DNA of 64,000 nt from Gemmatimonadota bacterium (GTDB lineage: Bacteria; Gemmatimonadota; Gemmatimonadetes; Gemmatimonadales; Gemmatimonadaceae): NCBI GenBank assembly GCA_040388625.1, contig JAZKBK010000005.1:62001-126000 (forward strand), read 5' to 3'. This document shows positions 1-9,804 of the stretch, one piece after another; positions within the stretch are counted from its first letter, which is position 1; the number at the start of each line of letters is the position of its first letter. The position numbers were made by a program, and so were the translations under genes. A model generated the notes under the pieces. It was given only the letters and a program-made list of their open reading frames with translations, had not been told where the DNA came from and searched no databases.

Positions 1-2075
1 TCGCTCTCCACGGTGATAGTGCCGCCCATCATCTCGCAGAAGCGTCGCGATATCGCGAGGCCGAGTCCGGTGCCGCCAAACCGACGCGTGGTCGACGCTT
101 CTGCCTGCGAGAACGCCTCGAACAGTTTTGCCTGTTGTGCATCCGTCATTCCGATCCCGGTGTCGGAAACGCGGAACGTGTACTCGTCCCGGCCACCTTC
201 AGCGGCACGCGCACGCGTTACATCGAGACGCACGGTTCCGTGATCGGTGAACTTCGACGCGTTGGACAGAAGATTGAGAAGCGTCTGCCGCACCTTGATC
301 ATGTCCGCTCGCATCGCACCGAGTCCGGGCGCACAGTTCACCTCGAGGTGATTTCCATTCTGCGCTATGAGTGGCTCGACGGTCGTCACGACGTCGTCAA
401 CTGTTGCGCGCACATCGAACGTCTCGAGGTACAACTCCATCTTGCCTGCCTCGATCTTCGACAGATCGAGCACGTCGTTGATCAGCGCGAGCAGATGCTT
501 GCCGGATGATCTGATCTTGCCCAGATCGGCGATGTATGCGGTGTCGCCATTCTCCTCCGCGTCTTCCTTCAGCATCTCGCTGTAGCCGATGATGGCGTTG
601 AGCGGAGTGCGCAGCTCGTGACTCATGTTCGCCAGGAACCGGCTCTTGGCCTGATTCGCAGACTCTGCTTCGCGCTTGGCACTCAACAGATCGGTCACGT
701 CGTGATACAGCGCCATTATGCCGACGTTCTTTCCCTCGACTGCGACAGGCACGCCTGCGAGCTCCACGTCGAGCATCGAGCCATCCTTGCGGCGACGCTT
801 GCCGATCCCTCTCGCCGTACGATGCGTTGCCTGACTCGTGTACGCCTTAGCCTCGGCTTGCGTCTCCTCCGTGTTGATCAGATCATCCAGATCGCGGCCG
901 ACGCCTTCCTCCTGCGTGTATCCGAACAATTTCTCGAAGGCGGGATTGAACGACGTGATGCGTCCGTTGGTCTCGAGCGTCACGATTGCAACGGGACTGT
1001 TGACGACCACCGTCTCGAAATACTCCTTCTGCCGTTGTGCTTCGGTGTACAGTCGCGCATTCTCGATCGCGATTGCGGCTTGTGGCGCGAACAGATTCAA
1101 CAATCGCAGATCGTCGGCACCGAACTGTCGTGCCGGATCCGAGTGCACGCTCGCAATCGCTCCAACGAGCCGCTTGCCGATCAGCAACGGTGCAGCCATA
1201 ACTGCGCGCACGGTACTGCGCACGTCGGAATAGCTTCGTGAACGACCCGACCATTCGTCGTATTCCGGAATGATCAACGGTTCGTGCGTCACCGCGACCG
1301 TACCCATCGCGCCTTCACCGAGTCCAAGACGGACGCCGGTGGAATCCTTGCCGATGTGATGGCTCGCGACGATCACGAGCTCGCGCGTCTGCTCGTCGTA
1401 GATCGCGAGCTCGCCACCCGTGACGCCGAGCAGCGTGACGGCGCGCTCGAGCACAGCCTGCAGCAGCTTGGAGAGTTCGCGCTCGGACGACAGGTCGGCC
1501 ATCGTATCAAGCAGTGCCTTCTGTTCATCCGCGCGTCTGCGCTCCGAGACCAGCAGCCTCGCGCGTCCGATTGCGAGACTTGCGAAGTCGGCCACCGCGC
1601 TGAGCACCTTGAAGTCGGACGGCGTGAATGCGTTCGGCTCCGCACTTTCCACCACCAGCACACCGATCACCTGGCCATCGATGTGCAGCGGAACGTCCAC
1701 CTCCGACCCGCTGTTGAGGCTGGGCAGGTAGCTGCGCTCGCCCGCGACGGCGGCGGTGTAATGGAGCTTCGCGTCCTTCATCGCTCGATCGCTCAGCCCC
1801 TCGCCGGGATGTACCCGCCAGGCTTTGGGGGCGTCCGGCCAGCCAATGCTCGCACGGAGCACGCGGTCGCCCGTTTCATCCAGAAGAAAGGCGCCGAGGA
1901 AGTCGTAGCCCAGCGCTTCGTCATGCAGGCCGTCGACCAGGCGCTGGCAGACCTGCGCTTCGTCGGTAGCCGCTACAAGATCGACGGCCAGCCGCAGCAG
2001 CGCGGCCTGTCGATGTGCAAGAGTCCCACGTCGCGGCGTCCTGCGAGCCGCGGATTTAGAAGACACCTGGCGCAT
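1..2075 (-). CDS. Sensor histidine kinase GAF-GAF-PAS-HisKA-HATPase (3' end outside window)
   Basis: This is a cytosolic sensor kinase with no membrane segment. In order it shows a first GAF domain (about residues 20-165), a second GAF domain (about 170-330), a PAS domain (about 340-460), a HisKA domain with the phospho-acceptor box [14 protein letters not shown] (His486), and an HATPase_c domain whose late boxes DTGIGM and [18 protein letters not shown] lie at the window edge. The reading frame continues past base 1, so the C-terminus is missing and a receiver domain may follow. The start is ATG at 2075, after an AGAGGACAG ribosome site. No response regulator is next to it in this window. 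The signal sensed is unknown; paired GAF domains suggest a small molecule or redox input. Confidence 0.9.
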   Translation of the reverse strand, partial: MRQVSSKSAARRTPRRGTLAHRQAALLRLAVDLVAATDEAQVCQRLVDGLHDEALGYDFLGAFLLDETGDRVLRASIGWPDAPKAWRVHPGEGLSDRAMKDAKLHYTAAVAGERSYLPSLNSGSEVDVPLHIDGQVIGVLVVESAEPNAFTPSDFKVLSAVADFASLAIGRARLLVSERRRADEQKALLDTMADLSSERELSKLLQAVLERAVTLLGVTGGELAIYDEQTRELVIVASHHIGKDSTGVRLGLGEGAMGTVAVTHEPLIIPEYDEWSGRSRSYSDVRSTVRAVMAAPLLIGKRLVGAIASVHSDPARQFGADDLRLLNLFAPQAAIAIENARLYTEAQRQKEYFETVVVNSPVAIVTLETNGRITSFNPAFEKLFGYTQEEGVGRDLDDLINTEETQAEAKAYTSQATHRTARGIGKRRRKDGSMLDVELAGVPVAVEGKNVGIMALYHDVTDLLSAKREAESANQAKSRFLANMSHELRTPLNAIIGYSEMLKEDAEENGDTAYIADLGKIRSSGKHLLALINDVLDLSKIEAGKMELYLETFDVRATVDDVVTTVEPLIAQNGNHLEVNCAPGLGAMRADMIKVRQTLLNLLSNASKFTDHGTVRLDVTRARAAEGGRDEYTFRVSDTGIGMTDAQQAKLFEAFSQAEASTTRRFGGTGLGLAISRRFCEMMGGTITVES

Positions 2076-2285
2076 GGCGCTCTGTCCTCTTGCTTGTGAA
2101 ACCGCTGGGTCCGACCGGTCAAGTATGCGGGCAGGGCGTGGCCAACGCTACGGGGAAAAACGAATTGCCTTCGGCCGCTAGTGCGGGATGGCTCCGGCGC
2201 CTGCCGCCGGCCCCCATAATGCCGTAACGTTACTTGCCGGGGATGCCCAGCGCACGCATGGCCAATCAGCGATCGGGCAACTACG

Positions 2286-3980
2286 ATGACAGCGATCATG
2301 CTCCACAACCTGCGCCTCGCACGGCGCCACGCCGGCGCCATTCTCACATGGATGACCCTGGCGCTCGCCGGCCTCCCCGCCGGCGCTCAGTCCTCCAGCG
2401 TCGGTTCGTTCGCCGAAGCGGCCGCGCGCGCCGCGGCTACTGCCGGTGCAGGCTTCGCCCGTCGCTCGTCGCTCCAGCAGATGTACAGCGGCACCGCCGT
2501 TCGTCCTTTCTGGACCGCCACCGGTCGTCCCACGCGCCAGGCCATGGCGGTAATTGGCATCCTTGGCGATGTCGCCACACGCGGCCTCGACGCGCGGAAT
2601 TACGCTTCTACCGAGCTTGCCACCATGGCCGGTACGCTCGATGGCCGCAGCGACTCGACCCAACTGGCCCGGTTCGATGTTGCGCTATCACGCTCGGTGA
2701 TCCAGCTGCTCGGCGATCTGCACGAAGGGCGCACGGATCCTCGCAAGCTCGGCTTTCACCTTCCCCCCTCGCACAGCAATCTGGATCTCGCGGCAATGGC
2801 GGTCGACGTGAGTGCCGCACCGGATCCGAACGTCGTGATAACGTCCGCCGAGCCAGTGTACACCGGCTACAGGGCGCTTGAGGCCATGCTCGCACGATAC
2901 CGTACACTCGCCGCTGATCCGGGCCTTACAGCTCCTCCGCCCGCCAGTGGCACGCTCCACGTCGGCGACAGCTATGCGGGGGCGGAATCACTTCGTCGTC
3001 TGCTCGTCGCACTTGGAGACCTGTCGCCGAGTGCGGCGGCATCGGATGCGGCGCAAGGTGCGCAGCAGTACACCACGACTCTGTCGACGGCAGTGGCTGC
3101 ATTCCAGCGCCGTCACGGGCTGCTGGATGACGGCGTCGCAGGCCCCGCGACGATGCGGGCGCTGCGAGTTCCTCTCGCACACCGGGTGCAACAGATCGAA
3201 CTGACGCTGGAGCGATGGCGATGGCTTCCCGATAGCGTGCCTCCCCGCTACGCAGTCGTCAACATTCCAGGTTTTCGGCTCTACCTATTTGAAAACGACC
3301 GGTACGCGTCGAAGCCGGAGATTCGCATGAATGTCATAGTGGGTCGTGCGGGTCGCACCAGGGCGACGCCGATCTTCACCGGCACCATGAGCGAGGTCGT
3401 GCTTCGGCCCTACTGGGATGTGCCGATCAGCATATCGCGCAATGAGATCATTCCAGCGGCGCGGAGCCGGTCGGGCTACTTCGCCGACCAAAACCTCGAG
3501 ATCGTCAGCGGTGGCGACGTGGGGGCTGCGATCTATCCACTGAGCTCGGCGAATCTGTCCCGCGTTGCGTCGGGATCGCTGCGAATCAGGCAGCGACCGG
3601 GGCCGAACAATTCATTGGGGCTCATCAAATTTCTCTTCCCCAACGAGTTCAACGTGTACCTGCACGATACGCCAGCGCAGTCATTGTTCTCACAGTCGCA
3701 GCGCGATTTCAGTCACGGCTGCATCCGCGTCCAGGATCCACTCTCTCTCGCCGAGTTCGTACTTCGCAATCAGGACGGATGGAACCGCAGCTCCATAGAT
3801 AGCGCGATGCACGGAACGAAAACGATGCGCATATCTGTGTCGCGTCCAGTAGCGGTCTACATTCTCTACCAGACTGCGGTCGTTGCCCCGGAGGGTATCG
3901 TGTATTTCTACGATGATCTCTACGGACACGATGCGAGGCTGGCGCAAACGCTGGCACGGAGTCGTCCACGGGTACAGTGA
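2286..3980 (+). CDS. L,D-transpeptidase, YcbB/LdtD type
   Basis: A periplasmic enzyme that makes 3-3 peptidoglycan cross-links, 564 residues. It has an N-terminal hydrophobic signal segment ending near AGAQ, a scaffold region, a peptidoglycan-binding domain (about residues 250-300, AFQRRHGLLDDGVAGPAT), and a C-terminal YkuD catalytic domain. The catalytic motif is SHGCIRVQDP with His477 and the nucleophile Cys479. Length and order match the YcbB/LdtD branch, not the short YkuD branch. It diverges from the sensor kinase across about 210 bp. No strong ribosome site precedes this ATG, so the exact start is less certain than the function. Confidence 0.9.
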   Translation: MTAIMLHNLRLARRHAGAILTWMTLALAGLPAGAQSSSVGSFAEAAARAAATAGAGFARRSSLQQMYSGTAVRPFWTATGRPTRQAMAVIGILGDVATRGLDARNYASTELATMAGTLDGRSDSTQLARFDVALSRSVIQLLGDLHEGRTDPRKLGFHLPPSHSNLDLAAMAVDVSAAPDPNVVITSAEPVYTGYRALEAMLARYRTLAADPGLTAPPPASGTLHVGDSYAGAESLRRLLVALGDLSPSAAASDAAQGAQQYTTTLSTAVAAFQRRHGLLDDGVAGPATMRALRVPLAHRVQQIELTLERWRWLPDSVPPRYAVVNIPGFRLYLFENDRYASKPEIRMNVIVGRAGRTRATPIFTGTMSEVVLRPYWDVPISISRNEIIPAARSRSGYFADQNLEIVSGGDVGAAIYPLSSANLSRVASGSLRIRQRPGPNNSLGLIKFLFPNEFNVYLHDTPAQSLFSQSQRDFSHGCIRVQDPLSLAEFVLRNQDGWNRSSIDSAMHGTKTMRISVSRPVAVYILYQTAVVAPEGIVYFYDDLYGHDARLAQTLARSRPRVQ

Positions 3981-4021
3981 CGCGCCGGTTCTGTTACATG
4001 TTCTGTGCGGCCCAACACTAC

Positions 4022-4333
4022 CTACGCGGCTCGCATCGGCCGGATTTTCGACAACGCCTTCACCGTCTTGCCAGCCCGGGCTACGTGATAGATATCACAC
4101 CGAAGCTGCGCGTTGAGCCAGCTCTGCGCACTCACGCCAAAAAACTTCTCGAGGCGTAGTGCGGTATCAACGGTCATATTTCTCTTGCCGTGGATGAGTT
4201 CATTGAGCCGCGCGTAAGTCACGCCAATCGATTTCGCGAGCTGTACCTGCGAAATCCCGAGCGGCTTTAGATAGTCGCCGAGCAGAATCTCTCCGGGATG
4301 CTGAGGCTCTCGCTCTTTTGGTACGCGAATCAT
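4022..4333 (-). CDS. higA: HigA-type antitoxin (XRE family)
   Basis: A 103-residue protein with the VapI/HigA helix-turn-helix fold: HPGEILLGDYLKPLGIS followed by QVQLAKSIGVTYARLNELI. It is expected to bind and neutralise the HigB toxin made from the gene just upstream on the same strand and to repress their shared promoter. The ATG is preceded by AGAGGAAT. The toxin-first gene order is usual for higBA. The C-terminal tail ends in IRPMRAA and has no further domain. Confidence 0.9.
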   Translation of the reverse strand: MIRVPKEREPQHPGEILLGDYLKPLGISQVQLAKSIGVTYARLNELIHGKRNMTVDTALRLEKFFGVSAQSWLNAQLRCDIYHVARAGKTVKALSKIRPMRAA

Positions 4334-4405
4334 GAATCAATTCCTCTGTGGTGTACCATCCAATGCATCGATACATGCGTCGGGGATGAAATGACGACGC
4401 TTACG

Positions 4406-4702
4406 TCAGTAGTGATAGTCCACGATCTGGACATCGCTTGCTCCATCATCCGTCCATACAAAGCAGATGCGATATCGGTCGTTGATCCGAATGCTGTGCT
4501 GTCCAGCGCGATCGCCCTTGAGTAATTCCAGACGATTGCCGGGTGGAATACGCAGGTCCTCCAATCGCACCGCGTCGTCGATTCGGTCGAGCTTGTCTCC
4601 GGCAGTGCGAGCTAACTCTTCGGGGCACGTCTTCCGAGCTGCCTTGGTAGAAAATCCATTGAAAACGTCTTCCGTACCGCGATTATGAAATGAGCGGATC
4701 AC
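4406..4702 (-). CDS. higB: HigB/RelE-type mRNA interferase toxin
   Basis: A 98-residue RelE-fold toxin that would cleave mRNA on the ribosome. Family-typical segments are IRSFHNRGTEDVF at the N-terminus, LRIPPGNRLELLKGDRAGQH in the middle, and SIRINDRYRICFVW with DVQIVDYHY at the C-terminus. I chose the GTG at 4702 because HigB proteins begin with M-I-x-S-F; the open frame runs further back to 4813 but that part looks non-coding and contains the operator. It lies 72 bp upstream of higA. Confidence 0.88.
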   Translation of the reverse strand: MIRSFHNRGTEDVFNGFSTKAARKTCPEELARTAGDKLDRIDDAVRLEDLRIPPGNRLELLKGDRAGQHSIRINDRYRICFVWTDDGASDVQIVDYHY

Positions 4703-4738
4703 ACATGGGTTCTCTGGTCCTACCTGTTTGCCTGTATT

Positions 4739-4759
4739 ATATATCGATATACGATATAT
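4739..4759. promoter_or_regulatory. Candidate higBA operator, perfect inverted repeat
   Basis: Two 8-bp arms, ATATATCG and CGATATAT, are separated by 5 bp, 37 bp upstream of the higB start. The AT-rich palindrome stands out from the GC-rich surroundings and overlaps where the promoter should be. Binding by HigA is the usual arrangement in the family and is inferred here. Confidence 0.6.
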
Positions 4760-4945
4760 TGCAAGTGACATAAGTACCCCTGTTTTTGGCTGCTCGCCAC
4801 GGACAGGGAACATCAGTCAGTATACGGACAATGGTCGTTCCCCATAGTACCGTATCCGTACCGGCGACATCCAATACCACACGCCGCTACGGGGTCTCAC
4901 TGAACGGCTCCGCCATGCATTCGCTCGACCTATTAGACTTCCACC

Positions 4946-5551
4946 ATGGCCATCATCTCGCGTGGCTTCCGCAGCCGGCGGCCTCCCGTGGATCCCTCCC
5001 GCGTTCCGCCGGGCCAGTATGTGACGAACGATTTTCCGGTTCTGTCAGCCGGCCCTACGCCGCACACTCCACTCGACAAGTGGACGTTCACGATCCGCGG
5101 CCTCGTCGACACACCGAAATCGTGGACGTGGGACGAGTTCGCCCGACTCCCGCACGAGGAGGTGAAGGTCGACATCCACTGTGTCACCAAGTGGACCAAG
5201 CTGGACACCATGTGGTCCGGCGTCGCGATCGATACGCTGCTGCACGGAATCGACATCGGTAAATCGAAGTACGTCACGGCATTCTGTGACGGTGGCTACA
5301 CCACGAACGTTCCGCTTGCGGATCTCGTCAACGGACAGGCGTGGATTGCAGTCGGCTACGACGGAGCGCCGCTGCATCCGGAACACGGCGGACCCGCGCG
5401 TTTGCTCGTGCCGCATCTCTACTTCTGGAAGAGCGCCAAGTGGGTGCGTGGACTCGAGCTGCGCGATCACGACGTTCCCGGATTCTGGGAAGTGAACGGC
5501 TACCACGACTACGGAGATCCATGGAAGGAGCAGCGCTACCAGGGCGACTGA
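4946..5551 (+). CDS. Sulfite-oxidase-like molybdopterin oxidoreductase, no Tat signal
   Basis: A 201-residue enzyme of the sulfite oxidase/YedY superfamily binding molybdenum cofactor. The likely Mo-ligating cysteine is in the segment DIHCVTKW, and HGGPARLLVPHLYFWKSAKW is the conserved cofactor-pocket region. Unlike MsrP it has no twin-arginine signal peptide, so it is probably cytoplasmic. It lacks a heme domain and a dimerisation domain. The next gene overlaps it by 31 bp and encodes a flavin reductase, which is the natural electron partner. The substrate cannot be told from sequence. Confidence 0.88.
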   Translation: MAIISRGFRSRRPPVDPSRVPPGQYVTNDFPVLSAGPTPHTPLDKWTFTIRGLVDTPKSWTWDEFARLPHEEVKVDIHCVTKWTKLDTMWSGVAIDTLLHGIDIGKSKYVTAFCDGGYTTNVPLADLVNGQAWIAVGYDGAPLHPEHGGPARLLVPHLYFWKSAKWVRGLELRDHDVPGFWEVNGYHDYGDPWKEQRYQGD

Positions 5552-6315
5552 TCTGGCGCTCGGCGCGCGTCGTCGAGATAATCGAGGAGACGCCGCGCGT
5601 GCGCACGCTTCTGCTGGACTGCCCGGACTGGCCCGGTCATCTCGCAGGCCAGCACGTGGACGTGCGGCTCACTGCAGACGACGGCTACCAGGCGGAGCGC
5701 AGTTATTCCATCGCGTCAGCGCCTGCCGATGAAGTACTCGCGCTTACCGTGGAGCGCATCGACGACGGCGAGGTGTCACCGTACCTCGTAGGCGAGCTGC
5801 GCGTCGGGGATGAGATGGAGCTGCGCGGACCGATCGGCGGCTATTTCGTATGGAGCAAGATGCGTGGTGGTCCGCTGCTCCTGCTGGCCGGTGGGTCCGG
5901 CATCGTGCCACTGCGCTGCATCATGCGCCAGCGTGCTGCGGTGATGAGCGACGCTCCGATCAGGTTGTTGTACTCCGTGCGCTCGCAACACGAGATCATA
6001 TATCGTAAAGAACTGGATCAGTTCGCTCGTAACGGAGTCGAAGTGATCTACACGCTCACCCGCGAGTGGCCCCCCGAGTGGACAGGATACCATCGCCGCG
6101 TCGACGGCGATATGCTGCGCGAGATCGCGTGGCCCGCCAGCGAGCGTCCGCTGGCGTACGTCTGCGGACCGACCGCGTTCGTCGAGCGTGGAGCGAGCGA
6201 ACTGGTGTCATTGGAGTACGAGCCGGACAGAATCAAGACCGAGCGATTCGGTCCGACCAACGACAGCACGATCGTCGACCGATCGGCGCGCCAGAACAAA
6301 TCACCAATCACATGA
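5521..6315 (+). CDS. Ferredoxin-NADP reductase-like FAD/NAD(P)H oxidoreductase
   Basis: A 264-residue flavoprotein. RSYSIASAP is the FAD-binding RxYS motif, GGSGIVPLRCIMR is the nucleotide-binding loop, and CGPTAFVERG is the C-terminal NAD(P)-domain motif. No 2Fe-2S domain is present. The ATG at 5521 follows a clear CGGAGATCC ribosome site inside the end of the molybdoenzyme gene, so the pair is translationally coupled. Together they look like a soluble two-protein electron chain, NAD(P)H to FAD to molybdenum cofactor. Confidence 0.87.
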   Translation: MEGAALPGRLIWRSARVVEIIEETPRVRTLLLDCPDWPGHLAGQHVDVRLTADDGYQAERSYSIASAPADEVLALTVERIDDGEVSPYLVGELRVGDEMELRGPIGGYFVWSKMRGGPLLLLAGGSGIVPLRCIMRQRAAVMSDAPIRLLYSVRSQHEIIYRKELDQFARNGVEVIYTLTREWPPEWTGYHRRVDGDMLREIAWPASERPLAYVCGPTAFVERGASELVSLEYEPDRIKTERFGPTNDSTIVDRSARQNKSPIT

Positions 6316-6326
6316 GTCGCTGACGC

Positions 6327-6366
6327 AACGAGTGCAGCCCGCGGATTCCCGAAGGCTGCACTCGTT
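6327..6366. terminator. Bidirectional hairpin between convergent genes
   Basis: Arms AACGAGTGCAGCC and GGCTGCACTCGTT form a perfect 13-bp stem with a 14-nt loop, placed between the flavoreductase end (6315) and the end of the convergent gene at 6385. There is only a weak T-rich tail (TTTCGCTTC). Confidence 0.7.
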
Positions 6367-6384
6367 TCGCTTCACGGAGCCGCA

Positions 6385-7170
6385 TCAATGTCCGCGCGGC
6401 CACCCGTGATTCTGCTGGTTCGATTGGTCGGTGCCGGGGAGCGTCTTGCCCGTGCGGCTCGACTGACTTGATTGAGTCGACGTCGTTGGAAGTGTCTTTC
6501 CCGACTGCGCATGACCGCTCTGGTATCCACCGTTCGGTGTCACACGATCGGGATAACGTTGCCGAGTCGGATAGCTGGTGGAGCGCTGCGGAGCGGGTAG
6601 CGCCTTTCCACCCTGCACACCGCGGTCACCATACACTGGCTGCCGATACACGGGTTGATACACCGGCTGCTGGACGATCACCGTCTGCGGATACGTGTTG
6701 TATCGACCGTAATTGCCGTACTGTCCATCCTGACCGTAGCTGCCGTACCGGCCGTAGTTGCCATCCGGCTGCCAGAATGCTGCTACGTCATACGCTCCAG
6801 CGCCGCCCTGCGCGTCGCGAATGCGGACCACGGTCGTGTATCCGTTCTGCGCCGTGGGCTGCTCGATGACGTCGGCCCTGCCGCGCCCCTCGCGCATCTG
6901 CACAGTCACGTAGCCGTCGACCGGTGGAACCGCACTCATCGCTCGCGTGTTGTCGTAACCGGTCATCTCGCGCGGCCCCATCGCCATCACGGAAGCGCGG
7001 CCACCCTGCATCTGAACGCGGATCTCCTGATCCACATTGCCGCGCCACTCGAACAGCTCGCGCTGAGTCGAGCGCTGCGCGTTCGCGGGGGCGGATATTG
7101 TCAGCGCCGCGAGTGGGATTGCGGCAACGCTTGCTACTCTGAGAACAGAACCAACGAATCCTGCCTTCAT
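6385..7170 (-). CDS. Exported low-complexity Tyr/Gly/Gln-rich protein
   Basis: No known family recognised. It has 261 residues, with a signal peptide (MKAGFVGSVLRV to APANAQ), a compact region of about 110 residues, then low-complexity sequence rich in Y, G, N and Q (GRYGSYGQDGQYGNYGRY), repeated VYQPVYRQPVYG, and a tail repeating GKTLPxT. The start is set by a near-perfect AGGAGGT ribosome site before ATG 7170; the frame is open further upstream. Probably periplasmic or cell-surface. Confidence 0.72.
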   Translation of the reverse strand: MKAGFVGSVLRVASVAAIPLAALTISAPANAQRSTQRELFEWRGNVDQEIRVQMQGGRASVMAMGPREMTGYDNTRAMSAVPPVDGYVTVQMREGRGRADVIEQPTAQNGYTTVVRIRDAQGGAGAYDVAAFWQPDGNYGRYGSYGQDGQYGNYGRYNTYPQTVIVQQPVYQPVYRQPVYGDRGVQGGKALPAPQRSTSYPTRQRYPDRVTPNGGYQSGHAQSGKTLPTTSTQSSQSSRTGKTLPGTDQSNQQNHGWPRGH

Positions 7171-7478
7171 GACAACCTCCTGTTGTCTTGCACGCTCTTG
7201 TTCAGAGTCGTGCTCCTGCATTCACACGATTGGACGTGGAGAACAGCGCTTGCGTTAAGGTATTTTCGGTCATTTCGAGAGTGAAAATCGGCTCCTTCCT
7301 GTCATGAAGATGACATTTAGTTCAGACAGGATCACTTGTGTCACGCCGGCACCGTCCGTGCGTTTGCGCTGGTCGCGCGACTTTGGCATGCAAGGCGCAT
7401 ATGACGCGCACGAGGCGCCTTCACATTCGACCGCGTGCCGCGTCCAACCAACAGACACAACTCGAGAGGATGACTTCC
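7171..7478. other. Divergent intergenic region with short palindrome
   Basis: About 308 bp between two divergent exported-protein genes. Apart from ribosome sites, the only structure seen is TGTCAT-gaag-ATGACA at 7300-7315, a possible operator or small hairpin. No RNA gene recognised. Confidence 0.4.
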
Positions 7479-7925
7479 ATGCGCTTTCGCACATTCAGTT
7501 TCGCCGCAGCGGTTGCGATGCTCGCGGCTTCCGTGGCCTGCACCGACAACACGTCACCGTCCAACAGGTCGGCCGGCGGGACATATGACCTCCAAACGGT
7601 GAACGGGACGTCGCTGCCGTATTCGTACAACACGAGCTCGGGTACGCTCACGATCGAGAGCGACATCTACACGCTCAACAACGACGGTACGTACAACGAA
7701 GCGATCAGTGAGACGGTCTCCAACGGTTTCAGCAATACACCGACCAGCGATGCAGAGGCCGGAACGTGGTATCAGAGCGGGAACGCTGTCGTGTTCTCGC
7801 CAAACTACAGCACGCAGGGCAACTACACGCAATACACCGGAGCGCTCTCAGCCGGCGGAACATTCAGCCACAGCTCGATAACGTTCTCGTACAATGGAGT
7901 GGTGTGGGTGTACAACCACACATGA
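7479..7925 (+). CDS. Small putative lipoprotein
   Basis: 148 residues. It has a signal segment FSFAAAVAMLAASVAC with Cys at the expected lipidation point, followed by a Ser/Thr/Asn/Tyr-rich beta-type domain (GGTYDLQTVNGTSLPY and similar), resembling small lipocalin-like lipoproteins common in this kind of genome. GAGAGG precedes ATG 7479 at good spacing; ATG 7470 is the alternative. No specific function can be assigned. Confidence 0.68.
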   Translation: MRFRTFSFAAAVAMLAASVACTDNTSPSNRSAGGTYDLQTVNGTSLPYSYNTSSGTLTIESDIYTLNNDGTYNEAISETVSNGFSNTPTSDAEAGTWYQSGNAVVFSPNYSTQGNYTQYTGALSAGGTFSHSSITFSYNGVVWVYNHT

Positions 7926-8005
7926 TGACGCGCAGCTCGTTACGCCTGGATCAGCGGGATGCCATAGATCGCCAATGTTCGTGGGCCGGCACGCGCTCGG
8001 CGCTG

Positions 8006-9262
8006 CTATCTGTCGCCGAGCGCGGCCAGCCGTCGATCCAGAAAGCGCTGCTCCTGCAACTGAGTCGCAAGGCTTCTCGCGGTCTTGTAAGATATGATTG
8101 CTTCGTCTCTCCGACCCGCACGCAATAACAGCGCGCCCCGCGCCGAATGCGCGAGATAGTATCCCGCAAGCTCTCCGTGCTGCATCAGACTATCGATCAG
8201 CTCCAGTCCACGCGTCTCGCCATCCCGCATCGCGATCGCCACCGCGCGGTTCAGCTCGACCACCGGCGATTCGTGAATCCGCAGGAGCACGTCATACAGT
8301 CCTACGATCTCGCCCCAATCAGTCTCCGCCGCCGTTCTCGCTTCTGCGTGCACCGCTGCGATCGCCGCCTGCAACGCATAGGGCCCGACCCTTTGCGATG
8401 CGAGAGCGCGCGTGGTGAGCGTGATCCCTTCGCGGATCTTCGCCTGGTCCCAGAGTGTGCGGTCCTGATCGTCCAGCAGAATCGGCTCACCGTCACCAGC
8501 GATGCGTGCGACCCGTCGCGAGTCGTGCAACAACATGAGCGCGAGCAACCCATCCACCTCCGAATCTTCATGAAGCTCGGCGAGCATCCGCGCAAGGCGA
8601 ATCGACTCGGCGCACATGTCTGCGCGCGTCAGCTCGTCGCCGAACGTCGCTGAATAGCCTTCGTTGAAGATCAGATAGATGACCGCGAGCACGGCGTCGA
8701 TTCGCTCCGGCAACTCGGCCTGCCCCGGGATCTCATACGGAATTCGCGCGTCCCTGATCTTGTTCTTCGCGCGCACTACGCGTTGCGCAAGCGTCGGAGC
8801 CGGTACGAGAAAGGCGCGCGCGATCTCTTCCGTCGTGAGCCCGCCCACGGTTCTGAGCGTGAGCGCAACCTGTGCCTCGATTGCGAGCGCCGGGTGACAG
8901 CACGCGAAGATGAGTCGCAGTCTGTCGTCGGGAATCTCATCGTCATCGCCACCGTGAACGCTGATCGGGACGTGCGATTCCAACTCCGCCGCTATCTCTG
9001 CGTGCCTGGCGTCGAACCTCGCACGACGCCTGATGTGATCTATCGCGCGAAAGCGTCCGGCGCTTACCAGCCAGGCGCGAGGATTCGCCGGCACGCCGTC
9101 GACTGGCCATCGCTCCAGCGCCGCGGCAAAAGCGTCGTGCAACGCTTCTTCCGCAACGTCGAAGTCGCCTAGCAACCGGACGAGTGTTGCCAGGACGCGG
9201 CGCGAGTCGGACCGGTAAGTGCTCTCCACAATCTCTCGCGCACGCGTCGAAGCATCCGTCAT
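8006..9262 (-). CDS. ECF RNA polymerase sigma factor, ECF42/DUF6596 type
   Basis: 418 residues: a sigma region 2 (RRVLATLVRLLGDFDVAEEA and FRAIDHIRRRARFD), a region 4 (LTLRTVGGLTTEEIARAFL), and a C-terminal extension of about 220 residues with TPR-like helices (AIAAVHAEARTAAETDW, VVELNRAVAIAMRDG). This long extension is diagnostic of the ECF42 group, which has no classical anti-sigma factor. It sits 16 bp behind a DGPF/YCII protein gene, the known partner of ECF42 factors. The extension probably controls activity. Confidence 0.92.
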   Translation of the reverse strand: MTDASTRAREIVESTYRSDSRRVLATLVRLLGDFDVAEEALHDAFAAALERWPVDGVPANPRAWLVSAGRFRAIDHIRRRARFDARHAEIAAELESHVPISVHGGDDDEIPDDRLRLIFACCHPALAIEAQVALTLRTVGGLTTEEIARAFLVPAPTLAQRVVRAKNKIRDARIPYEIPGQAELPERIDAVLAVIYLIFNEGYSATFGDELTRADMCAESIRLARMLAELHEDSEVDGLLALMLLHDSRRVARIAGDGEPILLDDQDRTLWDQAKIREGITLTTRALASQRVGPYALQAAIAAVHAEARTAAETDWGEIVGLYDVLLRIHESPVVELNRAVAIAMRDGETRGLELIDSLMQHGELAGYYLAHSARGALLLRAGRRDEAIISYKTARSLATQLQEQRFLDRRLAALGDR

Positions 9263-9278
9263 TGCATTCGAGCCGCTG

Positions 9279-9632
9279 TCAGCTGTTGAATACCATGATG
9301 GGCCGTACTTCTACCGAGCCAAGTTTGGCGCCTGGAATTCTGCCTGCGACCTGCAGTGCGTCGTTCAGATCCTTGGCCTCGATCAGATAATATCCGCCGA
9401 GCTGCTCCTTCGTTTCTGCGAACGGACCGTCGGATGTGATCGTCTTCCCGTTGCGAACGCGGATCGTCGTGGCCGACGACGTTGGCTGGAGCGCGTTACC
9501 GCCGATGAAATGCCCGCTGGCCTTGATGTCCTCACCGAACGCGTTGTACTCTCCCATCACCTTGCCCATCTCGTCCGGCGACATTTTCTGCCAGAGCGAT
9601 TCCTCGTCGTAGATCAAGCAGAGGTACTTCAT
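9279..9632 (-). CDS. DGPF/YCII-like domain protein, ECF42 partner
   Basis: 117 residues of the YCII-related (PhnB/DGPF) family: starts MKYLCLIYDEE, carries TSDGPFAETKEQLGGYYLIE, ends GSVEVRPIMVF. A single ferredoxin-like alpha+beta domain. The frame is open to 9665 but the family always begins at the MKYL methionine. It is the first gene of a two-gene operon with the ECF42 sigma factor. These proteins are linked to oxidative or detoxification responses; the exact role is unknown. Confidence 0.9.
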   Translation of the reverse strand: MKYLCLIYDEESLWQKMSPDEMGKVMGEYNAFGEDIKASGHFIGGNALQPTSSATTIRVRNGKTITSDGPFAETKEQLGGYYLIEAKDLNDALQVAGRIPGAKLGSVEVRPIMVFNS

Positions 9633-9804
9633 AATCGGCCTCACTGAAAGGGTGATTTCCTGCATCTTCGTCCGATAGTCGAGCGACCCGGCACAAAATC
9701 GACAGTTGGCAAAAAGAAACAGCTGTTACGCCCATCTCGCCCCGGTGAACGGCAGATAGATTTCACAAAACCTGCTTCCTTGCACCCATTTCGCCGAGAG
9801 AACG

